A DNA stretch of 64,000 nt, taken from positions 61,729,001-61,793,000 of the forward strand of contig CM018688.1 in the NCBI GenBank assembly GCA_009363875.1. Direction: 5' to 3'. This document shows, in pieces, positions 11,222-23,702 of the stretch. The notes under the pieces were generated by a model. That model saw only the letters and a program-made list of their open reading frames with translations, ran no database searches and was not told where the DNA came from. The position numbers and the translations under genes were made by a program. The stretch is from Mikania micrantha. Its lineage: Eukaryota; Streptophyta; Magnoliopsida; Asterales; Asteraceae. Numbering within the stretch: position 1 is the first letter of the stretch; every line of letters starts with the position of its first letter.

Positions 11222-11981
11222 GGATTGGGATCATATAAGAATGATGTGTGCAAAGTAGTTTAATTAAAAATAACAAAAATTACAACTAACCTAAATACTA
11301 AGTTATACTCTAGACTCTCTAAACTAAACTACTAACAGGCAAGTGAACCTATCAAAAATAGTAAAGAAAAGTAAGTCTGCATATCGAACCCACAGACTTC
11401 TGTAGAAAATGCTAATTAGACTCAAACACTTATCTATACAAATTTACTTGATTAAAAGAATTCTTTTAAAGGGGGTTTTTACTAATTAATTAAAATAAAT
11501 TAATGACTTAAAAACCGGATTAGGACTAAATAATAGAAATGAAGCAAGAAGTGACAAATGATGAAATGACTACCTAGGGTTTACTCTATACATGTTCGAT
11601 GCTTTTTTAGATTGATTATGGAACCATTGTGAAACCAGGATCTTGAATTATTAACTAGTAAACAACCTAGAGTATCTTCAACCCTTTTCAAAGATATCAA
11701 CTAAGATGTCTACAAGTTGCTTAATTACCGGTTTAATGAGTTACTTTCACAAGTTACCCAACCCTTGAATGACATAACCTAAAGACCATCTACGTCACGA
11801 AAACGAGAGTCTCAATGCATAAAGACATGCACGGGATAATTAAGAATCTCGGCAAGGAAATGTCCAATTAAGCTAGTCTTAGTCTTTTCACAAAGACTTT
11901 AACTAGCAACTAAACGTCCAAGAAAAACTAACAAACTCTCAACTCACGGCTTTTGAATTTGGTTAATACATACATACATAA
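11222..11981. repeat. Tandem duplication: fold-back end plus first part of Athila LTR
   Basis: This block holds AGGATTGGGATCATATAAGAA followed by about 728 bp of Athila LTR (from 11242). The same flank and LTR start recur at 11982/12003. The partial copy stops at TTTGGTTAA and joins a short ACAT tract before the second copy, so the join is at microhomology in the microsatellite. The two LTR pieces differ by several substitutions and a 20-bp indel near 11850, so this is not a very recent event. Confidence 0.85.
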
Positions 11982-12002
11982 AGGATTGGGATCATATAAG
12001 AA

Positions 12003-13707
12003 TGATGTGTGCAAAGTAGTTTAATTAAAAATAAGAAAAAATTATAACTAACCTAAACACTAAGTTATACTCTAGACTCTCTAAACTAAACTACTAACAG
12101 GCAAGTGAACCTATCAAAAATAGTAAAGAAAAGTAAGTCCGGATATCGAACCCACAGACTTCTGTAGAAAATGCTAATTAGACTCAAAGACTTATCTATA
12201 CAAATTTACTTGATTAAAAGAATTGTTTTAAAGGGGGGTTTTACTAATTAATTAAAATAAATTAATGACTTAAAAACCGGATTAAGACTAAATAATAGAA
12301 ATGAAGCAAGAAGTGACAAATGATGAAATGACTACCTAGGGTTTACTCTATACATGTTCAATGCTTTTTTAGATTGATTATGGAACCATTGTGAAACCGG
12401 GATCTTGAATTATTAACTAGTAAACAACCTAGAGTATCTTCAACCATTTTCAAAGCTATCAACTAAGATGTCGACAAGTTGCTAAATTACCGGTTTAATG
12501 AGTTACTTTCACAAGTTACCCAACCCTTGAATGACATAACCTAAAGACCATCTACCTCATGGAAACGAGACTCTCAATGCATAAACACGTGCACGGGATA
12601 ATTAAGAATCTCAACTTGGACTTAGTAGGCAAGGAAATGTCCAATTAAACTAGTCTTACTCTTTTCGCAAACACTTTAACTAGCAACTAAACATCCAAGA
12701 CAAACTAACAAACTCTCAACTCATGGCTTTTGAATTTGGTTAAACATTTAGATTGTTTATGACCTAATTAACATTCCTATGAACCACTACGTCTAGTAAT
12801 TCATTTACAAATCAAAAACACAAAGTAATTGATCTAACATGCACATATTATATGAAAGACATTCATCAAAGCACATGAGGAATAGATTAATAAACCCAAT
12901 AAACAATTCAAACATTCATACACATCCAAGAATCAAAACCTAATCATTATGTCATTTCAAAATTGCAAATTTGTTCCACAATCAATCGTTTCAAACATTA
13001 AACATGCATAATTGTAAAAACCCTAGGGTAGTTCTAATGGTCAAGCCAATCACCATACTGAACAAACAATGGAAAATAATGTATAAACCAAAACTAAACA
13101 TCATTCGAATGGAAAAACAATAAAAGAACAAGAACCGATCGTGTTACACCCTTCGAATCGCAATCCTAGGGCTTCTCAATGATGAATCTTGGCCTTACTT
13201 GCTTGTTCCAGCCTCTTGGTCGCCTCCAAAATCGTCTAGAAACCATCAGTAACCCCAATTCTCAAGCCCCTTGTCGTTTTAATTGATTAAACACGTTTTC
13301 CTGAGTTTTTGAACCTGTCGCGTACCGCGACACCATCCCCCAAACCCTTTGCGCTACGCGAGGGGTCCAAATGCCGGCAAAATAGTCGGGTCAAACCGCA
13401 ATCATTAAGTGAGAGGCATTATGGTCATTTCCACCTGTCGAGATACGCGGCAGGGTTCCAAATGGTCGTCACACTACGTGAGGGGTTTTAGAATCCAGAT
13501 TTTGTTTTTCTTTGTTTCCGGGTCCGTCCTCGCCCAACCGGGAGCTCGTTTCTTTGTGGTTTTGTGCCAAAAACTCAAGTTTATGACCTGTAAGCATTAA
13601 ATTACAAAATTGTGAAGCATCGGCTAAAATCGATTACAAAACTAAACAAAACTGCACATAAACTGATAAACACAAATGAATAAACTGGTGTGTTTTGTAA
13701 CACATCA
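12003..13707 (-). repeat. Athila 3' LTR
   Basis: 1705 bp. On the plus strand it runs TGATGTGTGCAAAG ... TAACACATCA; its partner at 37264-38966 is 1703 bp with scattered substitutions. The adjacent internal sequence (13708-13725, minus strand AAGTGTGGGGATG) is the polypurine tract. Contains CG-rich motifs such as CGCGTACCGCGAC and GCGCTACGCGAGG near 13318-13365. Confidence 0.92.
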
Positions 13708-15311
13708 CATCCCCACACTTATCTCTTTTTCGTCCCTGAAAAAGGCTTGTGCAAAAATCTGGGATCATAGTCAAGTAAAATGGTTTCTCCACAATTATAC
13801 TTGTTAAATTAAAGTCAGATGCTTTGGAAAAGATTGCAAGTATTATTATCTTAAACCCATACTGATCATCTACTTCCCTTAGTCATGGTTCTTTTATGTT
13901 AATGTTCTACATTTCATCTCATTAGACCCACACTCATGAAATTTAAAACCAAATCAATCCTGAATTCAAGCTTTCAAGTTACCCTCACATATAAACAACT
14001 AAAAGATTTCTAAATCAGACTTTTAAAATGGAAGCAGATGAAAGCGTGAGCATTTTTCTTTTATTTTTTCTTTATTTTTTCTTTTCTTTTTTTTTTCTTT
14101 CATTGAACTTGACTTAGTGGTGTTTCAACCAGACTGCAACTCGGCGTGTGACACATAAGATTCAGTCCAACTTCTTTCTTTTATTTTTAGTTCAACTTAT
14201 TTGGTGACATGGGGGCGCCATAAGACTCGAATTTATTCTCATAAAAAGAGTACTTATGTGCTAAACAAAAATCTGATTTTCAAAACTCTCAATTGTTATT
14301 ATGCAAAGGCTCCTTTAACAACTTGAAAACAGTTTCATTAGTCCTAAATTCCCAAGATGTTTCTCACGAAATTCATGCATTTAGATAAAGTTATACCAAT
14401 CCTAAGGAATAGAAAAAAAAACAGTTGAGCATACCCACACATCCTATAACCAAAGCATAAACCCCAATCCAACGAGTTAACTATGAATGAAACCATCAAA
14501 CCTAACTTTTCTATCATTTCCCAATCACACGTTTGCAACCGTCTTAACAAAGACAAGAAAGTTCTAAGCTAAAATATAAATAAAATAAAAAAAATTGACT
14601 CAAATAAACAACTAACTAAAATTAAAAAACTAACAACTAAAAATCAAAAAGTACCAAAACAAAGTTTCCCATCCCCACACTTAAACTTTACATTGTCCCT
14701 AATGTAGAGGAATAGGAAAACAATAATAACTAAAAATAAAAACTAAAAACTAGAAAAGACTTAGCTGGTTAAAGAAGAAGACTGTCAAGTGCCAGTCTTT
14801 CCAAGAAAGCTCCTCAATCTACAATTTGCTCCACATTCCATAAACATACAAATAAGATCTACACAAAACACAGATCAAACAAACATCCACGCATCCGAAG
14901 CATCATAATACCAATATCCAAGAACATGTTCAACCACAAACCAAACCGTCCTCCCCACAAACCAACAACTTTAATGTTTACAAAATATAAATTGTTCAAA
15001 CCAACATAAAGTGAAAACAACCAACCACAATCAAACACCTCCCCACACTCAATCTTCATCATCACCACCACCACCTCACTCATCATGCTCGTCAGGAGCC
15101 CGGTAGAACTCTGGAATGTCAATATGTAGTGAGGTCATCAAGTACCTCATGGAATCCTCCTGCCTCCTCTGATTAGTGATACGCCAGTACCTATACAGCT
15201 CGTGGTACCCCCATCCATCCTGTGACATAAGTACTCTAAGGTAAGTGGATCTGGTATGGGTTCCCTAAGGGCGTACTGTCAGGGAGGCATATCTCTCCTA
15301 AAAACTGGCCT
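13708..15311 (-). other. Athila 3' internal spacer
   Basis: Non-coding, AT-rich, between the env-position ORF and the 3' LTR. It has a long pyrimidine tract (about 14048-14100). Stretches reading CCCCACACTT (plus strand) repeat the polypurine-tract motif near 14675. Open frames here show no recognisable domain. Confidence 0.6.
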
Positions 15312-16457
15312 CTAATGATGGGTAGGCACTGAACCCATCACAACATTAGCACCTGCTGTCCCATGTGGGGGCATCATCTGAGGTCCCACAACAAACCTTG
15401 TGCACCTAGGTGGGTCATCTCTCTCACAAATACCTGCTCTCCGCAGGTCCCTCAGATCTATCGCGGTGATCAATGGCCCTAGAGTTATCAAGTCGATCAT
15501 GTACCTGTCAAACACCCCTAAAAACTCAGCAATACGGTAAATGTAGGGGCCCATATCCAATCGCGCTCTACCTCCACCTCTCCTACCTCTGGCCAAAGAT
15601 TGTGCCATCACACAGGCCACATTGGTCTCTTTACTTGTCACCATACAATACAAACAAAACTGGTCAATCCAATTGACCTTCTCCTCACCAGAATATCTCC
15701 CAACAACTGTGCAAGTTAGGACTCTATGGATATATCTCAAAACAGGGTCTTGGATCTCAGATTCCACCATGCTGGTGGAAAATGGTGAGTCAGCAATAGT
15801 CCCCAGAACTCGCTCAAATCAACCTCAGACAGACAAAAATCCCTATACTTCTTAGTAGCACCTCTAAGGGATGATGTAAACATGGGATATAACACTTCAT
15901 CCTCAGAATAAAAGCCAGTCGCAATAGCAAACTGGGGGATAAACATCTCATAAACTCGTCTACCCAAGGAAAATGACGCTGCATCCACCGAGTCAAACTC
16001 AGAATCATCATACATAAAGGTGGAATGGAACTCAAGTGTCAGTTCCTTATACTGAGGCCAGTCAAAAGCTAACACCCTAACCCACTTTGGACCTAGAAAC
16101 CTTTCTAACCTCTCTCTGGCCTAACTGATCGATCGAATCCCAACTTATGTTTCTATGGTGGAGGAGCTCTAAAGAAATGAACCTGTCGATCCTGTCACTT
16201 TCAAAGGTACCTAGCTCAAAGAGAAGCAATGTGTGATCCCTTAATCTCCTGGTCCTAGTAGTGGGCACTCTCTCAGCCTCCAAATACTGGATGGTCCTCT
16301 CATCCCGTTGAACCTGAACCGGGGAATCCGGTTCCCCCAGGGCCTTTGAGCAGGTCCCCTTCTTCTTTTTCCTGCAGCTATTGAGGATTCGGCTCCAGAC
16401 ATTCCTGAAAACAAAGTAAAACCAAAACAGAGGCTGCCAAATTAGCATGGAACTCAA
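15312..16457 (-). pseudogene. Athila env-position ORF (ATHILA ORF-1 family type), broken
   Basis: Three minus-strand segments form one decayed reading frame: 16077-16457, 15737-16075 and 15312-15770. The first has a basic patch (RKKKKG). The second has FHSTFMYDDSEFDSVD, SLGRRVYEMF and LLTHHFPPAWW. The third has DPVLRYIHRVL, VACVMAQSLARGRRGGG and RLDMGPYI. This is the conserved plant Athila protein found downstream of pol, where a retrovirus would have env; its function is unknown. The segments are joined by two frameshifts, near 16076 and 15755. No membrane segment or signal peptide was seen in what remains, so calling it an envelope protein would be positional only. Confidence 0.8.
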
Positions 16458-17644
16458 AAGGTGTAAGCGTATAGCATTTCATTTGCGGTTACAAAATAAA
16501 CCCAACAGGTTCCTAAACATCAATTGAATCCCAACAATCAACAACTGATTTTTATTGATTAATCAAAATCTCTTTTCAATTTATATTCCAAAATCAGTTT
16601 ACGTTTTCATTTCCATGAGCCATATAATCATTGTCAAAACAAAATGTTTTCGAAAACCTAGCAAATGGCTTCACGGCCCAAAATCAACAAGTTCAAGCAT
16701 ACATGAGACAAAACAACTATTACTCTATCATGTAAAACCCACCATTATGCTCAAACAACTAAGATCAAACAAAATCTACAAAAGAATCTATGAACTAAAC
16801 TAGAAATTTGAAAACATCAATCAAAATGCTAGAAAGATGAGATTGGATGGCCACATTACCTTAGATACGACTTAGAACACTTGTTATAGAAGAAAAAGTT
16901 AAGAAATTGGAAAAATCCCTCTTCTTGGTGCTTGACCCGTCAATGGTGGATGGGGGAGGTGAAATGATGATGAAATGGTGTAAAATGGTTGAAGGGTAGT
17001 GATGGGTGGTCGTGGATGTTGATTTTGGGTGGTTGAATGGTGGTAGAAGGTGATGAAATGGGTGAAGAATGGTGGTAGCCGCGGTGTAGAAGATGGGGAT
17101 TTGGGGTTAAAAATGAGTTAGGGCTTGAAAAAGGTTGTTAAAAGCCGTCTGGATAGGCGTCGCGTCACGCGACAACTTATGAAGATACCCTCGCGATACG
17201 CGATGCATCTTTGACCCTTCAGTTGACCAGATTTCATGGCGTAGCGCGACAGATGGGCAGATGGCCCTCGCGCGACGCGACGATGTCAAATTTCCAGAGA
17301 GTTTCCGGATTTTCCATGCCTTAGCCAAATTTTCAACCCCTAAAATTCACTAAACCATCCAAAAGCATTCTAAGGCAAAGAAAACATACCTGGTAGCTCC
17401 AATCCACTTTTCTTGCATCAAAATGATTAAAAACCTGCAAAACACGCTAAAACACACAAAAACGAAAACGAAAAACGAAAGATAATTACGAAAAACACAC
17501 CAAAACACTAGGAAACTACCATGTACACACTATACACTTGTGTTTTCCATCCCAGGAACCCTTCAACTTCTTCTTATTCGGGTTTCTCAAGGAGGATCTC
17601 TTCCTCCTCATCGTTCTCATAAACGGTCCTCCTATGTAGTGCTT
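16458..17644 (-). other. Athila spacer between integrase and env-position ORF
   Basis: Non-coding. Around 17155-17285 it carries four CG-rich near-palindromes (CGCGTCACGCGAC, CGCGATACGCGA, GGCGTAGCGCGAC, CGCGCGACGCGACG) like those in the Athila LTR. The 73-codon frame over this part is a by-product. Confidence 0.6.
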
Positions 17645-19384
17645 CTACCTATGACCATTTACCTTCCGAGTGTTGCCATCTACTTCATTTTGCAACTCGA
17701 CTGTGCCATAGGGAAAAACCTCTTCAACGATGTAAGGACCCGTCCATTTAGACTTGAGCTTCCCTCCAAACAACTTCAATCGGGAATTGTAGAGCAAAAC
17801 GCGATCTCCCTTCTTGAATTCCTTCAAACCCTTCAACCTTCGATCATGTAAGGACTTGGTCTTTTCTTTGATGCTCAATGAACGTGCATAGACCGCATCA
17901 CGAGGGGCCTCCAACTCATGGATTTGAAAATACCATTTCTTCCCCACCTCGGTAAGATCAAGGTTTACCGTTTTGAGAGCCCAAAAAGCTCTATGTTCCA
18001 ATTCAACGGGAAGATGTCATGCTTTGCCATAGACGACCATGTATGGTGTGGTTCCTAAAGGTGTTTTTGTAGGCCATTCTAAACGCCCACAATGCATTGT
18101 CTGACTTGTCGGACCAATCCTTCCGACTCCTCCCAACGGTCTTTTCAAGAATACGCTTCACTCCTCGGTTTGCATTCTCCACTTGATCGCTTGTTTGTGG
18201 ATGGTATGCGGTCGCCAAGCGATGGGTGACACCGTAGCGTTGTAGGGCCTTTTTTTTAACATGGTGTTACAAAAGTGTGTGCCACGGTCACTTATTAAGG
18301 CTCTAGGAGTTCCAAACCGGCTAAACAATTTCTTCAAAAATTTGAGAACTACTCGGGCATCATTTGTAGGCAAGGCTTGAGCCTCAACCCACTTTGAAAC
18401 ATAATCTATAGCCACGAGTATGTACCTATTCCCTTTTGACATAGGGAAAGGTCCAACAAAATCGATGCCCCACACATCAAAGACTTCCAACACTTTGAAT
18501 GGGGTTTTGAGGCATCTCATCCTTCGATGAGATGTTACCGGTGCGTTGGAAAGGGTCACACTTCTTGACAAAATCAAGTGCATCCTCCACCACCGAAGGC
18601 CAATAGAAACCACAATCAAAAAACTTTTGGGCAGTGGAATGATGGCCATGATTCCACCCGTCAAGCCTTCGTGGCAATGCTTAAGAATTTCTAAGCCCTC
18701 CTTCCTACTCACGCACCTCCTAAGAATCCTATCTCCTCCCACATGATAAAGATACGGGTCATCCCAAACATACCTACCCACATCCCTGAAGAATTTCTTC
18801 TTCTGTTGAGTGGTCATTCCCTCAATCACCACTCCATGAGCAAGGAAGTTTGCCAAGTCGGTGAAACATGGCATACCTTGCTTCTCCGCCTCTAAAAAAT
18901 CGATCACCTCATGAGGGAACCTATCTCCTATCTCCTCCTCACGAATCTCACTCCTCTCCGGGTCCTCCAACCGGGAGAGATGATCGGCGGCCCCATTCTC
19001 TGCCCCTTTCTTATCTTTGATCTCAATGTCAAATTCCGACAACAAAAGAATCCACCTAATGAGACGAGGTTTTGCATCTTTCTTTGCAAAAAGAAACCTC
19101 AATGCCGAATGATCGGTGAAAACGGCGGTCTTTGAAAGCACGAGGTATGATCGGAATTTGTCAAAAGCAAATACTATCGCTAGAAGCTCCTTCTCGGTAG
19201 TGGTGTAATTCTCTTTAGCATCATTGAGAGTCTTACTAGCATAGTATATGGGGTGAAAATGCTTATCTCTCCTTTGCCCCAAAACCGCCCAAACGGCTTG
19301 ATCACTAGCATCACACATGAGCTCAAAGGATAAGCTCCAATCGGGGGAAACTAAAATGGGGGCACTCATAAGCTTTTCTTTCAA
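17645..19384 (-). pseudogene. Athila pol: RNase H and integrase, broken
   Basis: Minus strand. RNase H: LMCDASDQAVWAVLGQ, FTDHSALRFL, GAADHLSRLE. Integrase: a zinc-binding segment that changes frame (18477-18677 frame: HGHHST, CDPFQRTG), then catalytic WGIDFVGPFP and ISDRGTHFC (18158 frame) and YHPQTSDQVENANR (18003-18218), giving the D, D and E residues in three frames. The C-terminal part (17645-18001) has FKKGDRVLLYNSRLKLF and KWTGPY. At least three frameshifts. These enzymes would degrade the RNA strand of the hybrid and insert the cDNA; none could be made intact here. Confidence 0.9.
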
Positions 19385-19387
19385 AAA

Positions 19388-20362
19388 TTAGAATGCCTTC
19401 ATGCATTCCTCATCAAACAAAAATGGGGTGTCCTTCTCTAAGAGATTGGTCATAGGCCTAGTGATTTTTGAAAAATCCTTGATAAACCGCCTGTAGAAAC
19501 CCGCGTGACCAAGGAAACTCCTAATGGATTTCACACTAGAAGATGGTGGGAGTTTACTTATGGTCTCTATCTTAGCTTGATCCACCTCAATACCCGCTCT
19601 AGAGATCTTGTGGCATAACACTATCCCCTCCGTCACCTTGAAGTGACACTTCTCCCAATTTAGCATCAACTTCGTCTCCACACATCTCTTTAACATCCTC
19701 TCTAAATTCACCAAACACTGATCAAACGAGCTGCCATAAACCAAAAAATCATCCATGAAAACCTCCATGAATGACTAAATCATATCCTGAAAAATGGCTA
19801 CCATGCACCTCTGAAATGCAGCAGGAGCGTTGCATAGCCCGAATGGCATGTGACGGTAAGCATAAGTACCATAGGGGAACGTGAAAGTGGTCTTTTCCTG
19901 ATCCTCCGGTGCAATGGGGATCTGGAAATACCCTGAAAAGTCATCTAGAAAGCAGTAGAACTGCTGGCCTGCTAACCGATCCAACATCTTGTCAATGAAT
20001 GGAAAGGGAAAGTGATCCTTCAGGGTGTCATCGTTAAGTTTCATGTAATCGATGCAAACTCGCCACCCCGTGACCGTGCGAGAAGGAATGAGCTCGTTTT
20101 TCTCATTCGTGATGACCGTCATCCCTCCCTTCTTAGGGACAACCTGAGTCAAGCTCACCCATGATGAATCTGATATAGGATAAATCAAGCCTGCATCCAT
20201 CAACACCAACACCTCCTTCTTTACAACCTCTTGCATGTTAGGATTTAAACGCCTCTAAGGTTGGACTACCGGCTTATACTCATCTTCCATGAGTATCCTA
20301 TGTGTGCAATAAGCAGGGCTAATGCCTTGGATATCGGAGAGTCTCCAAGTAATAGCACTCTT
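19388..20362 (-). pseudogene. Athila pol: reverse transcriptase, broken by stops
   Basis: Minus strand. Segment 19775-20236 has WRVCIDYMKLND, FCFLDDFSGYFQI-like finger and palm motifs, and MPFGLCNAPAAFQ; segment 19388-19768 has the active site FMDDFLVYG, then GFYRRFIKDFS. A single TAG separates them near 19770, another stop lies at 19385-19387 before RNase H, and two more lie upstream (near 20258 and 20362). At least the stop near 20258 looks like a C-to-T change at a Gln codon. FMDD rather than YxDD at the active site is usual for Athila. Confidence 0.9.
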
Positions 20363-20873
20363 CTACACCCTCAACACACATAACAACCTATTCTTCTCCT
20401 TCTCACTCAACCTAGATGAGATCACCATAGGTAGAGCGGAATCCTCCCCTAGAAAAGCATACTCTAAGTGGGAGGGCAAAACCTTAAGCTCAAGGGTGGG
20501 TTGTGATTCTACAGAGGGTTTCTTACTCTCCTCCCTCAACTCATCAATCTCTAGCACCTCAGAAATCACTGATACACTATCATCCACCATCTCTAACTCC
20601 TCCTCACTCCTCTCAATTACCAAATCAGCCCCGCACACGTACTCAAGAAACCTATCTACGTGTGACATGAAAGAATTTATGAAGTAAACCGAATGACATG
20701 GGTCACTAAAGTCATCTTGATCATCGGGATGTCTCATACACTTCACAACCTCGAATGTGACAGTCTCATCACCCACTCTAAGAGTGAGCTTCCCATCAAA
20801 CAAATCAATGATGGCCTTAGCGGTCCGCAGGAAAGGACGGCCTAGAATGATAGGAACACTCTCATCGGCCTCC
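20363..20873 (-). pseudogene. Athila protease-to-RT segment, right of Cassandra break
   Basis: Minus strand, continuing the protease domain interrupted by Cassandra copy 2. Begins at the break with EADESVPIILGRPFL, the conserved ILGRPFL of Athila proteases, then an acidic linker leading to RT. The open frame is intact across 170 codons up to a stop near 20362. Confidence 0.88.
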
Positions 20874-21004
20874 ATGTCTGTGACACCTTAGGCAAATCCC
20901 ACATCGGCCGTGGACAGGAGAGATCCTTGGTTCATATGTAATAACCCGCCTCTTATACCAACAACGCGTTTTGGGGCTTAATGGTAGTGGATGAGAGGAG
21001 AACT

Positions 21005-21071
21005 CCACAGTTAAGCGTACTCAGGTGACAGCAATCCAGGATGGGTGACCCCCTGGGAAGTTTTCACCCGG
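21005..21071 (+). promoter_or_regulatory. 5S rRNA-like domain in Cassandra copy 2 LTR
   Basis: CAGTTAAGCGT (A-box region) and CAGGATGGGTGACC plus CCTGGGAAG (C-box region) match plant 5S rRNA internal control elements. The same domain recurs in the second LTR at about 21441-21507. A few substitutions from 5S are seen in the part between the boxes. Confidence 0.88.
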
Positions 21072-21151
21072 AAGACCAAAAGCAAAGACGTGAGCTATAA
21101 TTTGGCAAAGCGGACAATATTGCTGGTAAAACGAGGCGGGGTGTTACAGAA

Positions 21152-21163
21152 TGGTATCAGAGC
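21152..21163 (+). other. Primer-binding site of Cassandra copy 2
   Basis: TGGTATCAGAGC three bases after the 5' LTR, complementary to the 3' end of initiator methionine tRNA. Confidence 0.92.
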
Positions 21164-21589
21164 CACTCCTGTGCCGTTCGGGATGTGGGGCAAACCTCAT
21201 CCAGGGCGATGAATCCCGGGGGGTGTCTGGAGGACACCTTAGGCAGATCCTACACGCCAAAGAGGCTAGCGGGGCAAACCTCATCGAGGATGATGAGTCC
21301 CAAGGGGGGGTGTATGTGACACCTTAGGCAAATCCCACATCGGCCGTGGACATGAGAGATCCTTGGTTCATATGTAATAACCCGCCTCTTATACCAACAA
21401 CGCGTTTTGGGGCTTAATGGTAGTGGATGAGAGGAGAACTCCACAGTTAAGCGTGCTCAGGTGACAGCAATCCAGGATGGGTGACCCCCTGGGAAGTTTT
21501 CACCCGGGCGACCTAAAGCAAAGCCGTGAGCTATAATTTGGCAAAGCAGACAATATTGCTGGTAAAACGAGGCGGGGTGTTACAATGTC

Positions 21590-23276
21590 AAGAATCACGA
21601 AATCCACAGGGAACACAACTTTATCTACCTTCACCAACAAGTTCTCAATAATACCCCGTGGACACTTGACCGTCCGGTCAGCAAGGGAAAGTGTCATGTG
21701 CGTAGGCATAAGGTCACCAAGTGCTAGCTTCTCATACAAAGAATAAGGCATCAAATTGATGCTAGCACCTGAATCAGCCAACGCATGCCTCTGAATGTCG
21801 CTACCAAACAGACATGGGATTGTAAAGATCCCTGGGTCTGTCAACTTCTCTGGTAGCTTGTTCAGAATCACCGCAGAACACCCCCCGCTCAATGGAACAT
21901 TGGAAAGTTCCCCTAACCGATCCTTGCTCTTCAACAAATCCTTCAAGAATTTGGCATACTTAGGCATATGTTGAAGAGCCTCAATGAAACAAAGATTGAT
22001 CTTCAACTGTTTGAACATATCAAGGAAATGACCATACTCCTTAGCATGCTTTTGGTGACCATACTCACTGCTCGGTGCTGTACTTGTTGGGACTGGCCTC
22101 ATGTGCACCCCTCCAGGAGTCTCCATCTCAATCTCCTCATCCACCGGTTCTTCCTCAACTACCTCAACCGGTGGATATACTCTCTCACCCCCTCTACCAC
22201 TCCTAGTGGTCACTGCTTTTACATGTGCGTTTGGATTAGGATGTGTGCTGCACTTAAACTGGCCTTGGGGCCTCTCATCCAAACGCTTAGCAATATCACC
22301 AACTGATCTCTGAAGATCAAGAAAATCATATTGTTGGTTTTTCAGAAGGATGTCATGCTCAGCAAGGGTTTTCTGAGTATTAGCATCCTTAGCAACCAAT
22401 TGGGTCAATAACTCCTCAATCTTACTCATGCTACCCCCACCACCACAACTACTACTACCCGCCCCCGGTGTATTACTCGGATAACTAACCGAAGAATGAC
22501 CCTGCCCCTGGTTATGAGATAACCCAGATTGGAAACCAGGGGGATGACCGGAAGAACGCCAATTGACGTTCGGGTGGTTTCTCCAATTTTGATTGTAAGA
22601 GTTATTAAAAGGGTTAGTGTTACCCCTACCTTGACCCCCCAAATAGTCAACCTGCTCTTGGTTGACCACCAAACACTCTGATGTGGCATGGCCACCCCTA
22701 CAGATCTCACACCTATCAACCTTCATCTTCAACTCTTTCACATCCCTCGACAAGGCCTCGAGAGCAGCTGCCACACTAGTATCCACATTAACGTGGTGAA
22801 CTCCTCTCGTTGAAGAGGAAGAACTAGAAATAGGATTGGAATTCCTATTAGTAGAACGCTGCTCATATTCAGCCTGAGAAAAAATCTCAAACATATCGTT
22901 GCACTTAGCAACATCCCTCTTACCCATAAGATGACCACCCGCGGATGTGTCGAACTGAGCCCGGGTCTCATAAGTGAGACCATTGTAGAATTTCTCTACA
23001 AGTGCCCAATCAGAAACACCATGCTGGGAGCATCTGCTAAGCAAATTCTGGAATCTCTCCCAAGCAAGGTAATATGGCTCATCGGGTGCCATACGAAAGG
23101 AATGGATCTCATCACGAAGGCGGACTGCCTTGGCAGGTGGAAAGTATTTCTTAAGGAATGCATTCCTAAGACTGCCCCAAGTAGTGAAAGATCCAGGTGC
23201 ATGCGAGTCAAGCCAAGTGGCGGCCCTACCCGCACGAGAGAAAGGAAATAGCTGCAAAAAGATGGCAATTTCAGTG
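21590..23276 (-). pseudogene. Athila gag and start of protease
   Basis: Minus strand. From the right, gag motifs: FPFSRAGRAATWLDS, GSLRNAFLKKYFP, FHSFRMAPDEP-like region, then a zinc-knuckle-like CEICRGGHATSEC. The protease follows with HALADSGASINLMPYSL (catalytic DSGA). The frame is open from the gypsy A insertion (23277) to the Cassandra insertion (21589), so these two insertions rather than point mutations interrupt it. The missing N-terminal gag lies at 36680 onward, beyond element A. Confidence 0.9.
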
Positions 23277-23585
23277 TGTAACATTACTGTACTTTCGGTT
23301 GTCCGTACGTCCGTACATCCGTACGAATGTACTGTTACGACCGGAGATTTATGATTATTAATGATTATGAAATTATTGATTGATATTATTGATATTATCA
23401 CTATTGCTGGTATACATGATTATAATTTATTATACGCGTAAATCACGGGAAGTTTAGTTGTAATTCAACTAAACAGACCCGTAGTGTTTATCGCGGTTAC
23501 TTATCCCTGATAATGATGGATTATTGGTCTGAGAATGGATTGAGATGGAATTGGGAGTTTGTTTGAGTCTGGTTACTAAACGTAG

Positions 23586-23702
23586 TCAAGGACCCATGGT
23601 CATGGTTTATCGAAATAGCGGTGGGACGGTGGCTAGGGCAGTTGCGACTGACCCTTACATATGCCCTATATATATGCATATTTCGGTTTATCATGGATGT
23701 GT
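23586..23702 (+). other. Structured LTR module, copy A1
   Basis: Central hairpin at 23635-23655: AGGGC-AGT-TGCG-ACT-GA-CCCT, stem closed by A-T where other copies have G-C. TACATATGCCCTATA follows. Outer sequence CATGG...CGAAAT pairs in part with ATTTCGG...CATGG. The 3' LTR carries the same copy at 33310-33427. Confidence 0.7.

Larger units (their letters stand above)
20879..21584 (+). mobile_element. Cassandra TRIM retrotransposon, copy 2
   Basis: Complete: LTRs at 20879-21148 and 21315-21584, both exactly 270 bp and nearly identical, flanked by ATGTC at 20874-20878 and 21585-21589. The primer-binding site TGGTATCAGAGC at 21152-21163 matches initiator Met tRNA; a G-rich polypurine tract (AAGGGGGGG) lies at 21302-21310. 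The 166-bp interior encodes nothing. The 5S rRNA domain is well kept in both LTRs. It sits on the plus strand in the protease region of the minus-strand Athila, so it is younger than Athila. With intact priming sites it looks structurally competent if enzymes are supplied in trans. Confidence 0.96.

Noticed and set aside
10974..11258. 94-codon frame rich in Tyr-Ile and His-Thr-Tyr repeats
   Set aside because: Translation of TA and ACAT microsatellites.
15312..16457. True envelope glycoprotein
   Set aside because: Only the position matches; no signal peptide, cleavage site or membrane anchor was seen. It matches the Athila conserved protein instead.
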